From: Acinetobacter higginsii
GTDB taxonomy: Bacteria > Pseudomonadota > Gammaproteobacteria > Pseudomonadales > Moraxellaceae
Assembly (NCBI RefSeq): GCF_000369525.1
Contig: NZ_KB850070.1
Location: 186,001 to 250,000, forward strand
Length of the DNA: 64,000 nucleotides
Direction: 5' to 3'
The notes beneath the pieces were generated by a model that worked only from the letters and a program-made list of their open reading frames with translations, ran no database searches and was not told where the DNA came from. Made by a program: the position numbers and the translations under genes. Numbering within the stretch: position 1 is the first letter of the stretch; the number at the start of each line of letters is the position of its first letter. Below are positions 28,152-37,124 of this stretch, in pieces.

Positions 28152-29573
28152 ATGGACGTATTAGAGAAAGCACTCTTGGTTGATGAGCTCAAAACCCTCG
28201 TCGACGGGCTGAATGATGATAAAACATCACTTTTTGAAATTGCTAAGTCAAAACAACGCATCAAAGACATTTGCGCATCTTGCGACGATCCTCACTTTCA
28301 GGATCAGCTCAGCCCATTTAAAGAATTTATTCTGAATGAAGAATTCTCTGCCGATGACTTAGCGCTTTATGGCTATACCTTGACTTACCGCGGTACTTAT
28401 AACTTTATGGGACGCGTAGAAAATGCTTTGTTTGCTTCGGCAGATATGGGCTGGGCCGCATTACGTCAAGCACAGCATTGGCAAGTTTGGGTGATTCGCC
28501 CTGCACTTTCATTCCTGAAAAGCCCTTGGCTCAACTCATCTAAAGATGCCTTACAATGGTTACAGAGCCATGCCAGTGAGTATGTTAAAACAGACTACGA
28601 ATTACAGAATTTAATCCCGATATTAGAACCCATTCAAGCTGATGATGCTGAAAAAGCTGCAAATAAAGATAGCCTATCCATTATTAAGGAACAAACAGCT
28701 CAGTTTAAGTCACAACTCGATGCTATTATTCAAGAAAAAATTCAACCGGCTCAAATCACACCTTCTGCTCAAGCCACAGCACGTGTCAAACCGAGTTTTA
28801 GACAAAGTTCTGTTGCTTCTGCAAATCTTAACAAGGCCAAACCCTTGGCATTGAATGATTTTAGTTTAGATGGCTTAATCTGTAGATTGGAGCGGATTGA
28901 CGCACGCACTTTTCCATCGCTATATCGAGTCGATCTGCATAACGAGATCGATCAGAATATAAAAATTGATTGGCTCTATCTCAAAGCAGAGAATGAAGCC
29001 CAACCCCTGTGGGGATCAGCACAAATTTTTATTGCTGAGCAACTTTATGCACAAGGCCAATTTTCCCATTATGTGGTGTTGGTTGGAACTCATAGTGTTG
29101 AATATGCAACCACGATTTTACAGGCCTATACCGATCAACGTCATACGCGAACCAGTTCTATTCATCAGACCAGCTGGAATAATTTTAAACGACATTATCA
29201 TCAACATGAGACTTTGTTTAATGAGTGCATTATGAATGGCACTTTGGTCTGGCAGCGTGATCAACGTGTCTATCCATATATTCCGGCATCATTTATCAAC
29301 ACGCAGAAATTCATTCCCTTTGATGAGACTGCTGCGACCTTCTTTACGCCCGTGATTTTGCTACGAGAGCGTCAAAAAATACGTGTCATCCATGGCTTAG
29401 AGCGTGTGAAGTTATCCAATGAAGATCAAGCCTATCCATATCTATTACTCGATCGTACCGATGGCTATACATGGCAGCTGATTCGTCAAGTCATTAGCCG
29501 TTTACCGCAACCCATTTCGGTACATGATCTTTATCAGGCACTCGAAAATAGCGCTCTGTCTGAATCATCTTAA
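28152..29573 (+). CDS. Hypothetical 473-aa protein
   Basis: I do not recognise this protein. It starts MDVLEKALLVDELKTL with a good AAGGA site upstream. The N-terminal about 180 residues are helical and rich in Asp, Glu and Trp, with no signal peptide. A linker with Ala, Gln and Thr follows (about 190-230). The C-terminal about 240 residues have a mixed pattern with 'GLICRLERIDARTFPSLYRV' and 'PHSVEYA'-like strands. A weak hydrophobic segment around 110-125 is not a convincing membrane span. It precedes the barrel pair on the same strand but is 226 bases away. Likely cytosolic; function unknown. Confidence 0.7.
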   Translation: MDVLEKALLVDELKTLVDGLNDDKTSLFEIAKSKQRIKDICASCDDPHFQDQLSPFKEFILNEEFSADDLALYGYTLTYRGTYNFMGRVENALFASADMGWAALRQAQHWQVWVIRPALSFLKSPWLNSSKDALQWLQSHASEYVKTDYELQNLIPILEPIQADDAEKAANKDSLSIIKEQTAQFKSQLDAIIQEKIQPAQITPSAQATARVKPSFRQSSVASANLNKAKPLALNDFSLDGLICRLERIDARTFPSLYRVDLHNEIDQNIKIDWLYLKAENEAQPLWGSAQIFIAEQLYAQGQFSHYVVLVGTHSVEYATTILQAYTDQRHTRTSSIHQTSWNNFKRHYHQHETLFNECIMNGTLVWQRDQRVYPYIPASFINTQKFIPFDETAATFFTPVILLRERQKIRVIHGLERVKLSNEDQAYPYLLLDRTDGYTWQLIRQVISRLPQPISVHDLYQALENSALSESS

Positions 29574-29799
29574 ACAAGGCATAGCGATACTTTTTAATTC
29601 AGGCAGTCTTATGCTGTGACTCGACTATTGGCTGTTTTTTCCAAAAGGATTTGGATCAGCTAGTCTACTTTTATTTCACTAAGCCCTTATGATTTCTAGC
29701 ATTTTTATACAGCTAAATTGCTGTTTTTTGTTTCTAATACTTGATTTTATTGCCTCAATCATCAAAAGTTAACACAAGAACAATATATAAGCCTTCATT

Positions 29800-30933
29800 A
29801 TGAATAATTTACAGCAAATGGTACCGACACGTATCTTTTTTGCTTTGCTAACACTTTCACTGGGTACGTTGAGTGTTACCAACGCAGAAACCAACGCTCA
29901 AAACCAGCAGCCGAATTCTGCTACGAATGCGACCACAGTAAATAGCGATGAGAATGCATTGGACTATATTCCACGCTGGGTTGATGCCACGCCAACGATC
30001 TTTCCTGCACAATCCAATCAATCCACAGTCCCTACGACTGCCGAAACTGAAAACAGAACTTGGGCGGATAAAAAACAACGCAGTATCCGTGAATGGGCGG
30101 ATCGTACCTCGGTCAAAATTGATGATTGGTTTGGCGATGTCGATCCTGAAAATCCAGCCTCAGCCACTATCCGAGTGATGCTGGATAACTACTGGAACGA
30201 ACATGATGGTTATGAAATCAAGCCACGTATTCGCGGTAAAATTAAATTACCAACCTTAGAAAAAAAAGTCAGTGTGGTGTTTGGTGATGACTCTTTAGAC
30301 GACGAGTTTAAAAATAATGTTGCCAATACCAATAACCAGCCCAATTCAGATCCGGATAAAAAGTTTGACTCCAAACAAACCCGAGACAGTAACGGATCCT
30401 TAGCCTTACGTTGGTCAAATTTTTCCAAGAAGCTGCCTTTTGAAACAGATGCTGACCTTGGTATCCGTTCAGGCAGTGATATTTATGCCCGCCTAAGAGC
30501 GGAAAAACATTGGGATCTACGCAATGATTTCCGCTTTAATGCAGAACAAATTTATCGCTATGGCAGCAAAAGTGAAAATTATCTGCGCACCAATTTAGAG
30601 TTGATCCACGCGCGTCCGAATCAACCCTTTATCTCCAATCAGTTCAGTTTGACCTACGCGGACAAGCAGGATGATGATCTATGGTGGGATAACCGTCTTT
30701 TCCGTCAACACCAGTTCTTTGCGCATAACAACTTCAATTATGGCATTTATACTGGTGGCTACTACAACAAAGATGAACTCCGTTTAAATAGTTGGGGACC
30801 TTTTGTGTCCTGGCGACAACCGCTTTGGCGTGAATGGTTCTATGTACAAGGCGATCTGAATTATTTTAATGATCATCGAGAAGACCGTAATCATTTTGTC
30901 AGTACTTTCGTCCGACTCGAGACTTTATTCTAG
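29800..30933 (+). CDS. Putative outer-membrane beta-barrel protein, paralogue 1
   Basis: This 377-aa protein has an N-terminal signal peptide (hydrophobic core at about 10-26, cleavage likely after TNA near 29). A low-complexity Asn/Thr/Gln-rich stretch follows. The C-terminal half (about 200-377) has alternating polar and aromatic residues typical of outer-membrane strands and ends in phenylalanine. Repeated tryptophan-aromatic motifs occur, such as 'NSWGPFVSWRQPLWREWFYV'. It is clearly homologous to the next gene: 'VFGDDSLDDEF', 'SDIYARL', 'YRYGSKSENYLRTNL' and 'GPFVSWRQPLWREWFY' all have counterparts there. Function unknown. Confidence 0.75.
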   Translation: MNNLQQMVPTRIFFALLTLSLGTLSVTNAETNAQNQQPNSATNATTVNSDENALDYIPRWVDATPTIFPAQSNQSTVPTTAETENRTWADKKQRSIREWADRTSVKIDDWFGDVDPENPASATIRVMLDNYWNEHDGYEIKPRIRGKIKLPTLEKKVSVVFGDDSLDDEFKNNVANTNNQPNSDPDKKFDSKQTRDSNGSLALRWSNFSKKLPFETDADLGIRSGSDIYARLRAEKHWDLRNDFRFNAEQIYRYGSKSENYLRTNLELIHARPNQPFISNQFSLTYADKQDDDLWWDNRLFRQHQFFAHNNFNYGIYTGGYYNKDELRLNSWGPFVSWRQPLWREWFYVQGDLNYFNDHREDRNHFVSTFVRLETLF

Positions 30934-30953
30934 TACTGAAATGATCTGTCTTG

Positions 30954-30987
30954 ATGCCCAGTTGGAATTCCGATTGGGCATTTTTAT
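30954..30987 (+). terminator. Intrinsic terminator between the barrel paralogues
   Basis: ATGCCCA / TGGGCAT arms with an inner GGAATTCC palindrome are followed by T5. It lies 21 bases after paralogue 1, so paralogue 2 probably has its own transcript. Confidence 0.8.
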
Positions 30988-31015
30988 TTAAAAAAAAATG
31001 AAGTCCAGTAAATAA

Positions 31016-31966
31016 ATGATTAAGCTTAAACTGCTATGCTTGTTTTCTTTTATTTTTCTTCACGTTAACATGGATCAACGATACGCTTTGGCTGTGTATT
31101 TATTGATTGTAGGCAACCTTTGCCTCGGTGAGCTACTTACACCCTTCTTTCCAATGTTCTTACCGCTCAGCCGGCATTTCACCCGCGCATCACATATATT
31201 TTTAGATCAAAAGACTCGGCATCCTCACACTCAGAAACAAGCCACAAAAACGCTTGCTTGCGATGTGGCAACAGAAAGGCCTGAAGATCAGCTCAGTGAT
31301 GCACAACTAAGTCAGGAATTGATGGCCGTTTTTGGTGAAGACTCATTATGGCAACGTGCACAACAGCCGCCACTCCTAAAAAAGCTTGGTAAAACCAGCA
31401 AGCATCCACCGCATAAAAATATCAATACGCCCAATCCCGTCAGCGCGAGCTGGAGTACGATTTCAAGCTGGTTACCCTTTAACAATGATCTGGACTTAGG
31501 TTCGAACTCCAATACTGATATTTATGTGCAATTTCTTGCCAAGAAGCAATGGAACTTACATTCAGGACTGAATCTGGATACGGCACAAATCTTTCGTTAT
31601 GGCTCAAGCAGTAAAAACTATGCCGAAACCAACCTAAATTTAACCCAGAAGTTTCAGCAACAGGCACTATTGTCGACTCAATTCAATCTGTCGAAGACCC
31701 AAGATGAAGACTACACTTGGCGAAATCGGACTTTCCAAAAATTGCATTTGCTCTCCAACGATAACCTCAGCTATGGCATTGTTAGTGAAGGTGATTATGA
31801 AAAGAAAGAACTCCGAGTCAATCAATGGGGACCTTATTTTTCTTGGAAACGTCCGATTTGGCGTAACTGGCTGTATATGCAAAATGATTTGAATTATTTA
31901 AATGTTCCGGCCGATAAACAGGACAATCATTTCAGCTATCAAATGAGCTTTGAAGCTCACTTCTGA
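31016..31966 (+). CDS. Putative outer-membrane beta-barrel protein, paralogue 2
   Basis: This 316-aa protein is homologous to its upstream neighbour in the C-terminal 180 residues: 'SDIYVQF'-like strand start, 'FRYGSSSKNYAETNL', 'WGPYFSWKRPIWRNWLYMQ' and a terminal phenylalanine. It also shares a short upstream block, 'VFGEDSLWQRA'. The N-terminus differs: two hydrophobic stretches (about 1-16 and 25-48) rather than a clean signal peptide, and no good ribosome site before the ATG. The true start may therefore be at the ATG 31070 or elsewhere. It looks like a diverged duplicate; function unknown. Confidence 0.68.
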   Translation: MIKLKLLCLFSFIFLHVNMDQRYALAVYLLIVGNLCLGELLTPFFPMFLPLSRHFTRASHIFLDQKTRHPHTQKQATKTLACDVATERPEDQLSDAQLSQELMAVFGEDSLWQRAQQPPLLKKLGKTSKHPPHKNINTPNPVSASWSTISSWLPFNNDLDLGSNSNTDIYVQFLAKKQWNLHSGLNLDTAQIFRYGSSSKNYAETNLNLTQKFQQQALLSTQFNLSKTQDEDYTWRNRTFQKLHLLSNDNLSYGIVSEGDYEKKELRVNQWGPYFSWKRPIWRNWLYMQNDLNYLNVPADKQDNHFSYQMSFEAHF

Positions 31967-31986
31967 TGAAAATAACAACACCACTG

Positions 31987-32008
31987 TGGATAACTTTAAA
32001 GTTATCCA
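31987..32008. repeat. 22-base perfect palindrome with DnaA-box-like arms
   Basis: Arms TGGATAACTTT / AAAGTTATCCA meet without a spacer. The left arm is preceded by TG, giving a perfect DnaA box (TTATCCACA on the minus strand, 31985-31993); the right arm gives a one-mismatch box. It may simply be part of a transcription end signal, since a terminator follows at once. Confidence 0.6.
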
Positions 32009-32015
32009 TACATAT

Positions 32016-32046
32016 AAAAAAACCTCCGCCGAAGCAGAGGTTTTTT
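32016..32046. terminator. Bidirectional terminator between barrel paralogue 2 and htpG
   Basis: AACCTC / GAGGTT arms are flanked by A6 on the left and T6 on the right, so it can end both the plus-strand gene and htpG. Confidence 0.82.
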
Positions 32047-32059
32047 GTGATCAGAATAC

Positions 32060-33979
32060 TTATTTCAATAACAAGCTATTAATACGTTTAACATAAGCTG
32101 CTGGATCTTCTGGTAAGCCACCTTCTGCAATCACAGCCTGATCAAAGATCACATTGGCTAAATCGTCAAACTGCGCTGAGTTCTCTAATTTTTTCACCAA
32201 AGGATGCTCAGGGTTGATTTCCAAAGTAGGCTTAATTTCAGGAACAGCTTGCCCTGCTTGTTTCAACATACGAATCAGCTGTGGTGAAAGCTCCCCTTCA
32301 CTGGTGACTAAGCATGCAGGAGAATCCACCAAACGCGTCGTCACACGGACTTCTTTGGTTTTATCTTTTAACGAGCTACTTAAACGATCCACCACTGGCT
32401 TAAACTGTTCAGCCGCTTGCTCTAAGGCCTTTTTCTCTTCAGCATCTTGTAGATCACCGAGATCGACTGCACCTTTAGACACGTTCTGCAATGGCGTACC
32501 ATCGAACTCAAATACAAAGTTCATGGCCCACTCGTCAACACGGTCCGCCATCAATAACACTTCAATGCCTTTTTTCTTGAACACTTCAAGTTGTGGCGAA
32601 TTTTTCGCAGCGGTTAAACTATCTGCAGTCACGTAATAAATCGCTTTCTGCCCTTCTTTCATGCGTGACTTATAATCAGCAAAAGAAGTACTTATCTCAT
32701 CATGATTTGAAGTTGCATAACGCAATAATTTTAAGATACGTTCACGATTGCCCGTGTCTTCACCTAAACCTTCTTTCAATACTGAGCCAAATTCAGTGTA
32801 GAAGGTTTTAAATTTTTCTTGGTCTTTCTCATCTTCAGATTTTGCCAAACCATCCAGTAAGGTCAATACACGGCGCGCATTACCTTCACGAATGGTTTTT
32901 ACATCACGGCTTTCTTGTAAAAGTTCACGGCTGACGTTCAGCGGTAAATCCGCACTGTCGACCACACCTTGTACGAAACGTAAGTAGTTTGGAATCAGGT
33001 TATCTGCTTCATCCAAGATAAATACGCGTTTTACATACAGCTTGATGCCTGCTTTTGCTTCGCGAGTAAACAAATCCTGTTTGGCCTGACTTGGGATATA
33101 CAGCAACTGAGTATATTCAGTGCTACCTTCGACACGGTTATGTGCCCATGCCAAAGGTTCTGCAAAATCGTGGCTCAGGTTTTTATAAAACTCGATGTAT
33201 TGTTCATCAGTGATTTCACTCTTGTTACGCGTCCATAACGCACTGGCTGAGTTAATCGCTTCCCATTCATCCGTCTTCACCATTTGGCCGCCTTTCGGTT
33301 CTTCACCTTCAGCGACCTCTTCCTCTTGCCAAACTTCTTTTTGCATTTCGATTGGCAAGCTGATGTGGTCAGAATATTTATTGATGATTTGTTTAACTTT
33401 CCACGACTCTAAATAATCCAGTGCATCATCACGTAAATGCAAGATGATATCCGTACCACGCGTTGCTTTCTCAATCGTTTGAACTTCAAATTCACCCGTA
33501 CCACCACTGATCCAACGCACGGCTTCAGCTGCATCCAGCCCTGCACGACGCGATTCAACGGTAATTTTATCGGCAACAATAAAACCTGAATAGAAACCAA
33601 CACCAAACTGACCAATCAACTGGGCATCTGACTTTTGGTCACCTGTCAGTTTAGACATAAAGTCTTTAGTACCTGACTTTGCAATGGTCCCTAGGTTATC
33701 AATGGCTTCTTGCTGGCTCAGACCAATCCCGTTATCTGAAATCGTTAAGGTTTTATTATCTTTATCCAAGCTGACGCGAACACGTAAATCTGGATCATTT
33801 TCATAATATTCAGGGTGATTAATCCCTTCAAAACGTAACTTATCGCAAGCATCCGATGCATTTGAAATCAATTCACGTAAGAAAATTTCAGGGTTGGAAT
33901 ACAGTGAATGGGTCACTAAATGCAATAACTGAGCAACCTCAGCTTGGAAACTATAATTCTGTGCGACTTGCTCACTCAT
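32060..33979 (-). CDS. htpG: Molecular chaperone HtpG (Hsp90)
   Basis: HtpG is the cytosolic bacterial Hsp90, an ATP-driven dimeric chaperone. The 639-aa protein has the GHKL ATPase domain at the N-terminus: '[14 protein letters not shown]' (about 39-52), '[11 protein letters not shown]', the lid 'IAKSGTKDF', and '[11 protein letters not shown]'. The middle domain has '[20 protein letters not shown]' and the catalytic-arginine region '[18 protein letters not shown]'. The C-terminal dimerisation domain is complete. The start ATG at 33979 is preceded by GGAGTG. As a heat-shock protein it may be sigma-32 driven; I did not find a clear heat-shock promoter in 33980-34092. Confidence 0.97.
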   Translation of the reverse strand: MSEQVAQNYSFQAEVAQLLHLVTHSLYSNPEIFLRELISNASDACDKLRFEGINHPEYYENDPDLRVRVSLDKDNKTLTISDNGIGLSQQEAIDNLGTIAKSGTKDFMSKLTGDQKSDAQLIGQFGVGFYSGFIVADKITVESRRAGLDAAEAVRWISGGTGEFEVQTIEKATRGTDIILHLRDDALDYLESWKVKQIINKYSDHISLPIEMQKEVWQEEEVAEGEEPKGGQMVKTDEWEAINSASALWTRNKSEITDEQYIEFYKNLSHDFAEPLAWAHNRVEGSTEYTQLLYIPSQAKQDLFTREAKAGIKLYVKRVFILDEADNLIPNYLRFVQGVVDSADLPLNVSRELLQESRDVKTIREGNARRVLTLLDGLAKSEDEKDQEKFKTFYTEFGSVLKEGLGEDTGNRERILKLLRYATSNHDEISTSFADYKSRMKEGQKAIYYVTADSLTAAKNSPQLEVFKKKGIEVLLMADRVDEWAMNFVFEFDGTPLQNVSKGAVDLGDLQDAEEKKALEQAAEQFKPVVDRLSSSLKDKTKEVRVTTRLVDSPACLVTSEGELSPQLIRMLKQAGQAVPEIKPTLEINPEHPLVKKLENSAQFDDLANVIFDQAVIAEGGLPEDPAAYVKRINSLLLK

Positions 33980-34092
33980 AAATCACTCCTTATCTGTGCT
34001 TATATCTTGGAATGATTTATGAATGGTGCATATCTTGGATTTTTCAATCCTTGATGCTTATTTTTAAGCTAAAAATCGCACAAAAGTTACAA

Positions 34093-34446
34093 TTAGAATG
34101 GGCCTTGGCTCAAGACACGTGTTTGTAGAAGTTGATCTAACTGTTGCTGTCTTTGTGCATAAGCACGCTTCAGACAAGGACTATTGGCAGCACAGGAATT
34201 ACGTTGTTTTAGCCATTTAAATTGTTGATCTTTCTCTGCATCACGCCCACCCATCGGTAAAGCATGCAGAATAATTTGGTAGGTGGTTGCGAGTTTGACA
34301 TCAGCATCATTTAAACTGCGGTCATTGCAGATCTGTTGCTCAGCTTTTAGCTTCGCAGCTTTACAAGAGAAACTGGCTGCCTGAGCTTGGGATAAAAAAA
34401 ATAAGGGTGTCAGTAATAATGCTGTCGTTATCAATTTTTTCATCAT
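34093..34446 (-). CDS. LprI/DUF1311-family exported protein
   Basis: This 117-aa protein has a signal peptide (MKKLITTALLLTPLFFL, cleavage near QAQA-A). The mature domain has the DUF1311 pattern: 'FSCKAAKLKAEQQICNDRSL' with conserved Cys pairs, 'LNDADVKLATTYQ', and 'QFKWLKQRNSCAANSPCLKRAY'. Family members such as LprI bind or inhibit lysozyme. Here the role in lysozyme protection is inference. It lies between htpG and ompW on the same strand. Confidence 0.82.
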   Translation of the reverse strand: MMKKLITTALLLTPLFFLSQAQAASFSCKAAKLKAEQQICNDRSLNDADVKLATTYQIILHALPMGGRDAEKDQQFKWLKQRNSCAANSPCLKRAYAQRQQQLDQLLQTRVLSQGPF

Positions 34447-34535
34447 GGATCATTCACTTTTATTTAAGCTTATGTCTCAGCATACAAAACTCAAGTGTTG
34501 AGGCCTGTATCGGTTTTATATTCAAATTGCAAAAA

Positions 34536-34562
34536 TAAAAAACCTCACACAAGGTGAGGTTC
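34536..34562 (-). terminator. Intrinsic terminator after the OmpW-family gene
   Basis: AACCTCAC / GTGAGGTT arms with a five-base loop are followed by T-rich sequence on the minus strand, 18 bases past the stop. Confidence 0.8.
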
Positions 34563-34579
34563 TTCAATCATTCACTGAC

Positions 34580-35164
34580 TTAGAATTTGTAGCTATAACC
34601 TAATGTATACACCACTGGATTGAGATCTAAATCAAATTTAGTCCCATCAACCAATGTCACTTCTGGGCTAATATCTGCGTAACGTACATCGACATAAACA
34701 CCCCAGTTTTTAGCATCTGCAGGTTGGAAGTTAAAACCCAGCTGACCAGCAAAGCCAAATGCTTCTTTCACATCTTTCGCTACGCCCTTTTCATTCCAAG
34801 GGATGAAGGCTGTACCACCCACACCGATGTAAGGTGTAAAGCGAGTTGAGTTTTTGAAATTATATTTTGCTGTAATCGTTGGTGGTAATTGACGAACACT
34901 AGCAACTTTTTCACCATTTAATAATACGTCATGGTTAATTGGAGTTGCTAATAATAATTCCGCTGAGAACGGTGTTTCACCAAAAAAATATTCAACTGAC
35001 GGTGTAAATGCAAACTCATCATCACCTTTAACCGTTGCACCTGGGGCCAACGTTGTATCCGCAGTTGGGTTAATAACACTCGCACCCACTTTAACTTGAA
35101 AGCCCCCTGCAAATGCAGTTGAAGATAACCCCAATAATGCGACAACCAATGCTTTCTTTAACAT
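34580..35164 (-). CDS. OmpW-family outer-membrane protein
   Basis: This 194-aa protein has an N-terminal signal peptide (cleavage after FA-G near residue 19). An eight-stranded barrel pattern follows, including 'FQVKVGASVINPTADTTLA', 'TPSVEYFFGETPFSAELLLA', 'YIGVGGTAFIPW' and a terminal phenylalanine in 'YTLGYSYKF'. OmpW proteins form small hydrophobic channels in the outer membrane and are strongly regulated by iron, oxygen and salt stress. The upstream region is unusually AT-rich with a direct repeat (see finding). The gene has its own terminator, so it is monocistronic. Confidence 0.92.
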   Translation of the reverse strand: MLKKALVVALLGLSSTAFAGGFQVKVGASVINPTADTTLAPGATVKGDDEFAFTPSVEYFFGETPFSAELLLATPINHDVLLNGEKVASVRQLPPTITAKYNFKNSTRFTPYIGVGGTAFIPWNEKGVAKDVKEAFGFAGQLGFNFQPADAKNWGVYVDVRYADISPEVTLVDGTKFDLDLNPVVYTLGYSYKF

Positions 35165-35581
35165 TAAAACAACCTCTTTAACAATTTATGTTCTTGTTCA
35201 ACATAATAGGCACGGGTTTTTACATTATGCAATACTTATTAATTCCGACTATTTAAATACATTTTGTAATATATTGAATATTAATAAAATATAATTGTTA
35301 AAATATGTAATATTTATTAATTCAGACTATTTTAGTCCACTTAAACCACTATAAAACCTAGTATTTTGATCAGAATACCACAATTCATAATATTAAATAA
35401 AGTTTTTAGAAAAATTCTATTTAGATGAATTTAAAAATATAATTACGCAAAACTTAATATTAAAAATACATTATAAAATTAGATTAAAAAAGAGACAAAA
35501 AATGTCAAATACTGGTATTTTTTATATTTTAATTACTAAAATAATTATGCATAAAAAATGGCTCTTAACGAGCCATTTGCA
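35165..35581. promoter_or_regulatory. ompW upstream region
   Basis: This 417-base, extremely AT-rich region has two copies of a 24-base motif (AATAYTTATTAATTCMGACTATTT type) at 35231-35254 and 35309-35332, 78 bases apart. A near-perfect inverted repeat is at 35361-35378 (GTATTTTGA / TCAGAATAC), which recalls but does not match the FNR consensus. These are candidate regulator sites for ompW. The end of the region is the antiporter terminator. Confidence 0.55.
35553..35578 (-). terminator. Intrinsic terminator after the antiporter gene
   Basis: Perfect nine-base arms (AAATGGCTC / GAGCCATTT) with a five-base loop immediately follow the stop codon on the minus strand. Confidence 0.72.
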
Positions 35582-37003
35582 TTATAAAATCATTGCGGCA
35601 ATCCAGCCAAAAATAAGCAACGGGATATTAAAATGTATAAAAGTCGGCACAACTGTATCCCAAATGTGATCATGTTGACCATCTACACCTAAACCAGCTG
35701 TTGGTCCTAAGGTCGAATCAGATGCAGGTGAACCCGCATCACCTAATGCCGCAGCGGTGCCAATGAGTGCAATCGTTGCCAATGGTGAGAAGCCAAACTG
35801 TACGCACAAAGGCACGTAAATCACCGCCAGCACAGGCACACTTGAGAACGATGAACCAATACCAATCGTCACGAATAAACCGATAAAGAGCATCAGGAAC
35901 GCAGCTAATGCATGGTTATCACCAATGATATGCACCACGCCATTGACCAGATGCGTGATATCGCCTGTATGGGTCATCACTGAGGCAAAACCTGCCGCAG
36001 AGATCATGATAAAGCCCACCAGCGCCATCATACGCATGCCTTGTACAAATACGTCATCAGCATCTTGCCATTTAAAAATTCCAGAAGCAGATAACACAGC
36101 AAAGCCGACTAAACCACCAAGAATCATCGAACCTGAGTACAGCTGTGCAACCAGAGTTAAACCGATCGCCAGCACCGCCATAAACATGGTTTTCTTGGAG
36201 ATATAAGGTACATTCTCAGCTTCTTGTTTGAGTTCTTCAGCATCAGCTTTGAGATCATATTCTGCTTGTGTGGTGACTTTCAGTGGCTTGTCTAGGTCAA
36301 TGGTTTTGACAGGCGTAATTGAACGATCCACATAAATACGTGGCTTACGATAGCTAATAAATACCGCAACTAAAGTACCGATTACCATTCCTAAAACTGG
36401 AATCGCCATACCGATTGGCATCATGCCCCGTTCAACATGCAAGCCGTAAGCCGCGCCAATCTTGTTGATATTGCCCATCAGAATCTGTTCAAGAAAAATC
36501 GCACCAAAGCCAACTGGCAGGAAAATATAGGTCCCGACTAGACCTAATGTCATCACACATGCTGCCGCTCGACGATCCAGCTTTAAATGATTCATCACTT
36601 TTAATAAAGGTGGAACCAAGACTGGAATAAACGCGATATGCACAGGAATCAGGTTTTGAGAGAAGATTGCAGCAATCAGCAGAATGGTTAATAACAGATA
36701 TTTCACCTTTTTCTGTTGATTTTTACCTGCTTCCATCCCCAATAAACCAATCAGTTTATGTGCAAGTAAATCGGGCAATCCAGACTTTGAAAGTGCTAAT
36801 GCAAATGCACCTAATACCGCATAAGCCAAAGCAACTTCAGCACCATCGCCTAAGCCAGCATTAAATGCTTCTACAGTTTGAGAAAGACTTAGACCAGCGA
36901 CCAAGCCTCCAATAATGGCTGAAATCACCAAAGTGAGAACAACAGAAACTCGTGCCAGTGACAAGATAAACATCACGGCAATCGCAATTACGACAGCATT
37001 CAT
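35582..37003 (-). CDS. Na+/H+ antiporter family protein
   Basis: This protein is about 473 aa from the ATG at 37003, with around a dozen hydrophobic segments and a cytosolic charged loop (about 225-265). The N-terminal region 'VAGLSLSQTVEAFNAGLGDG' and the conserved 'LGDAGSPASDSTLGPTAGL' near the C-terminus match the NhaC-like / YuiF ion-transporter group. Members are annotated as Na+/H+ antiporters or amino-acid transporters, and the substrate here is uncertain. No strong ribosome site precedes the chosen ATG; an upstream TTG at 37021 is possible. The terminator starts right after the stop. Confidence 0.85.
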   Translation of the reverse strand: MNAVVIAIAVMFILSLARVSVVLTLVISAIIGGLVAGLSLSQTVEAFNAGLGDGAEVALAYAVLGAFALALSKSGLPDLLAHKLIGLLGMEAGKNQQKKVKYLLLTILLIAAIFSQNLIPVHIAFIPVLVPPLLKVMNHLKLDRRAAACVMTLGLVGTYIFLPVGFGAIFLEQILMGNINKIGAAYGLHVERGMMPIGMAIPVLGMVIGTLVAVFISYRKPRIYVDRSITPVKTIDLDKPLKVTTQAEYDLKADAEELKQEAENVPYISKKTMFMAVLAIGLTLVAQLYSGSMILGGLVGFAVLSASGIFKWQDADDVFVQGMRMMALVGFIMISAAGFASVMTHTGDITHLVNGVVHIIGDNHALAAFLMLFIGLFVTIGIGSSFSSVPVLAVIYVPLCVQFGFSPLATIALIGTAAALGDAGSPASDSTLGPTAGLGVDGQHDHIWDTVVPTFIHFNIPLLIFGWIAAMIL

Positions 37004-37124
37004 GAACAAATTCAGGAGCAAAGAAAAGGCGACATTCTAGCAGATTCATGATCATGAAGCTGAAAATATCGCCGAATTGTGCTGCATCTCAAGTGATTTT
37101 TAGCTTAATAAATCCACTAAAGCA

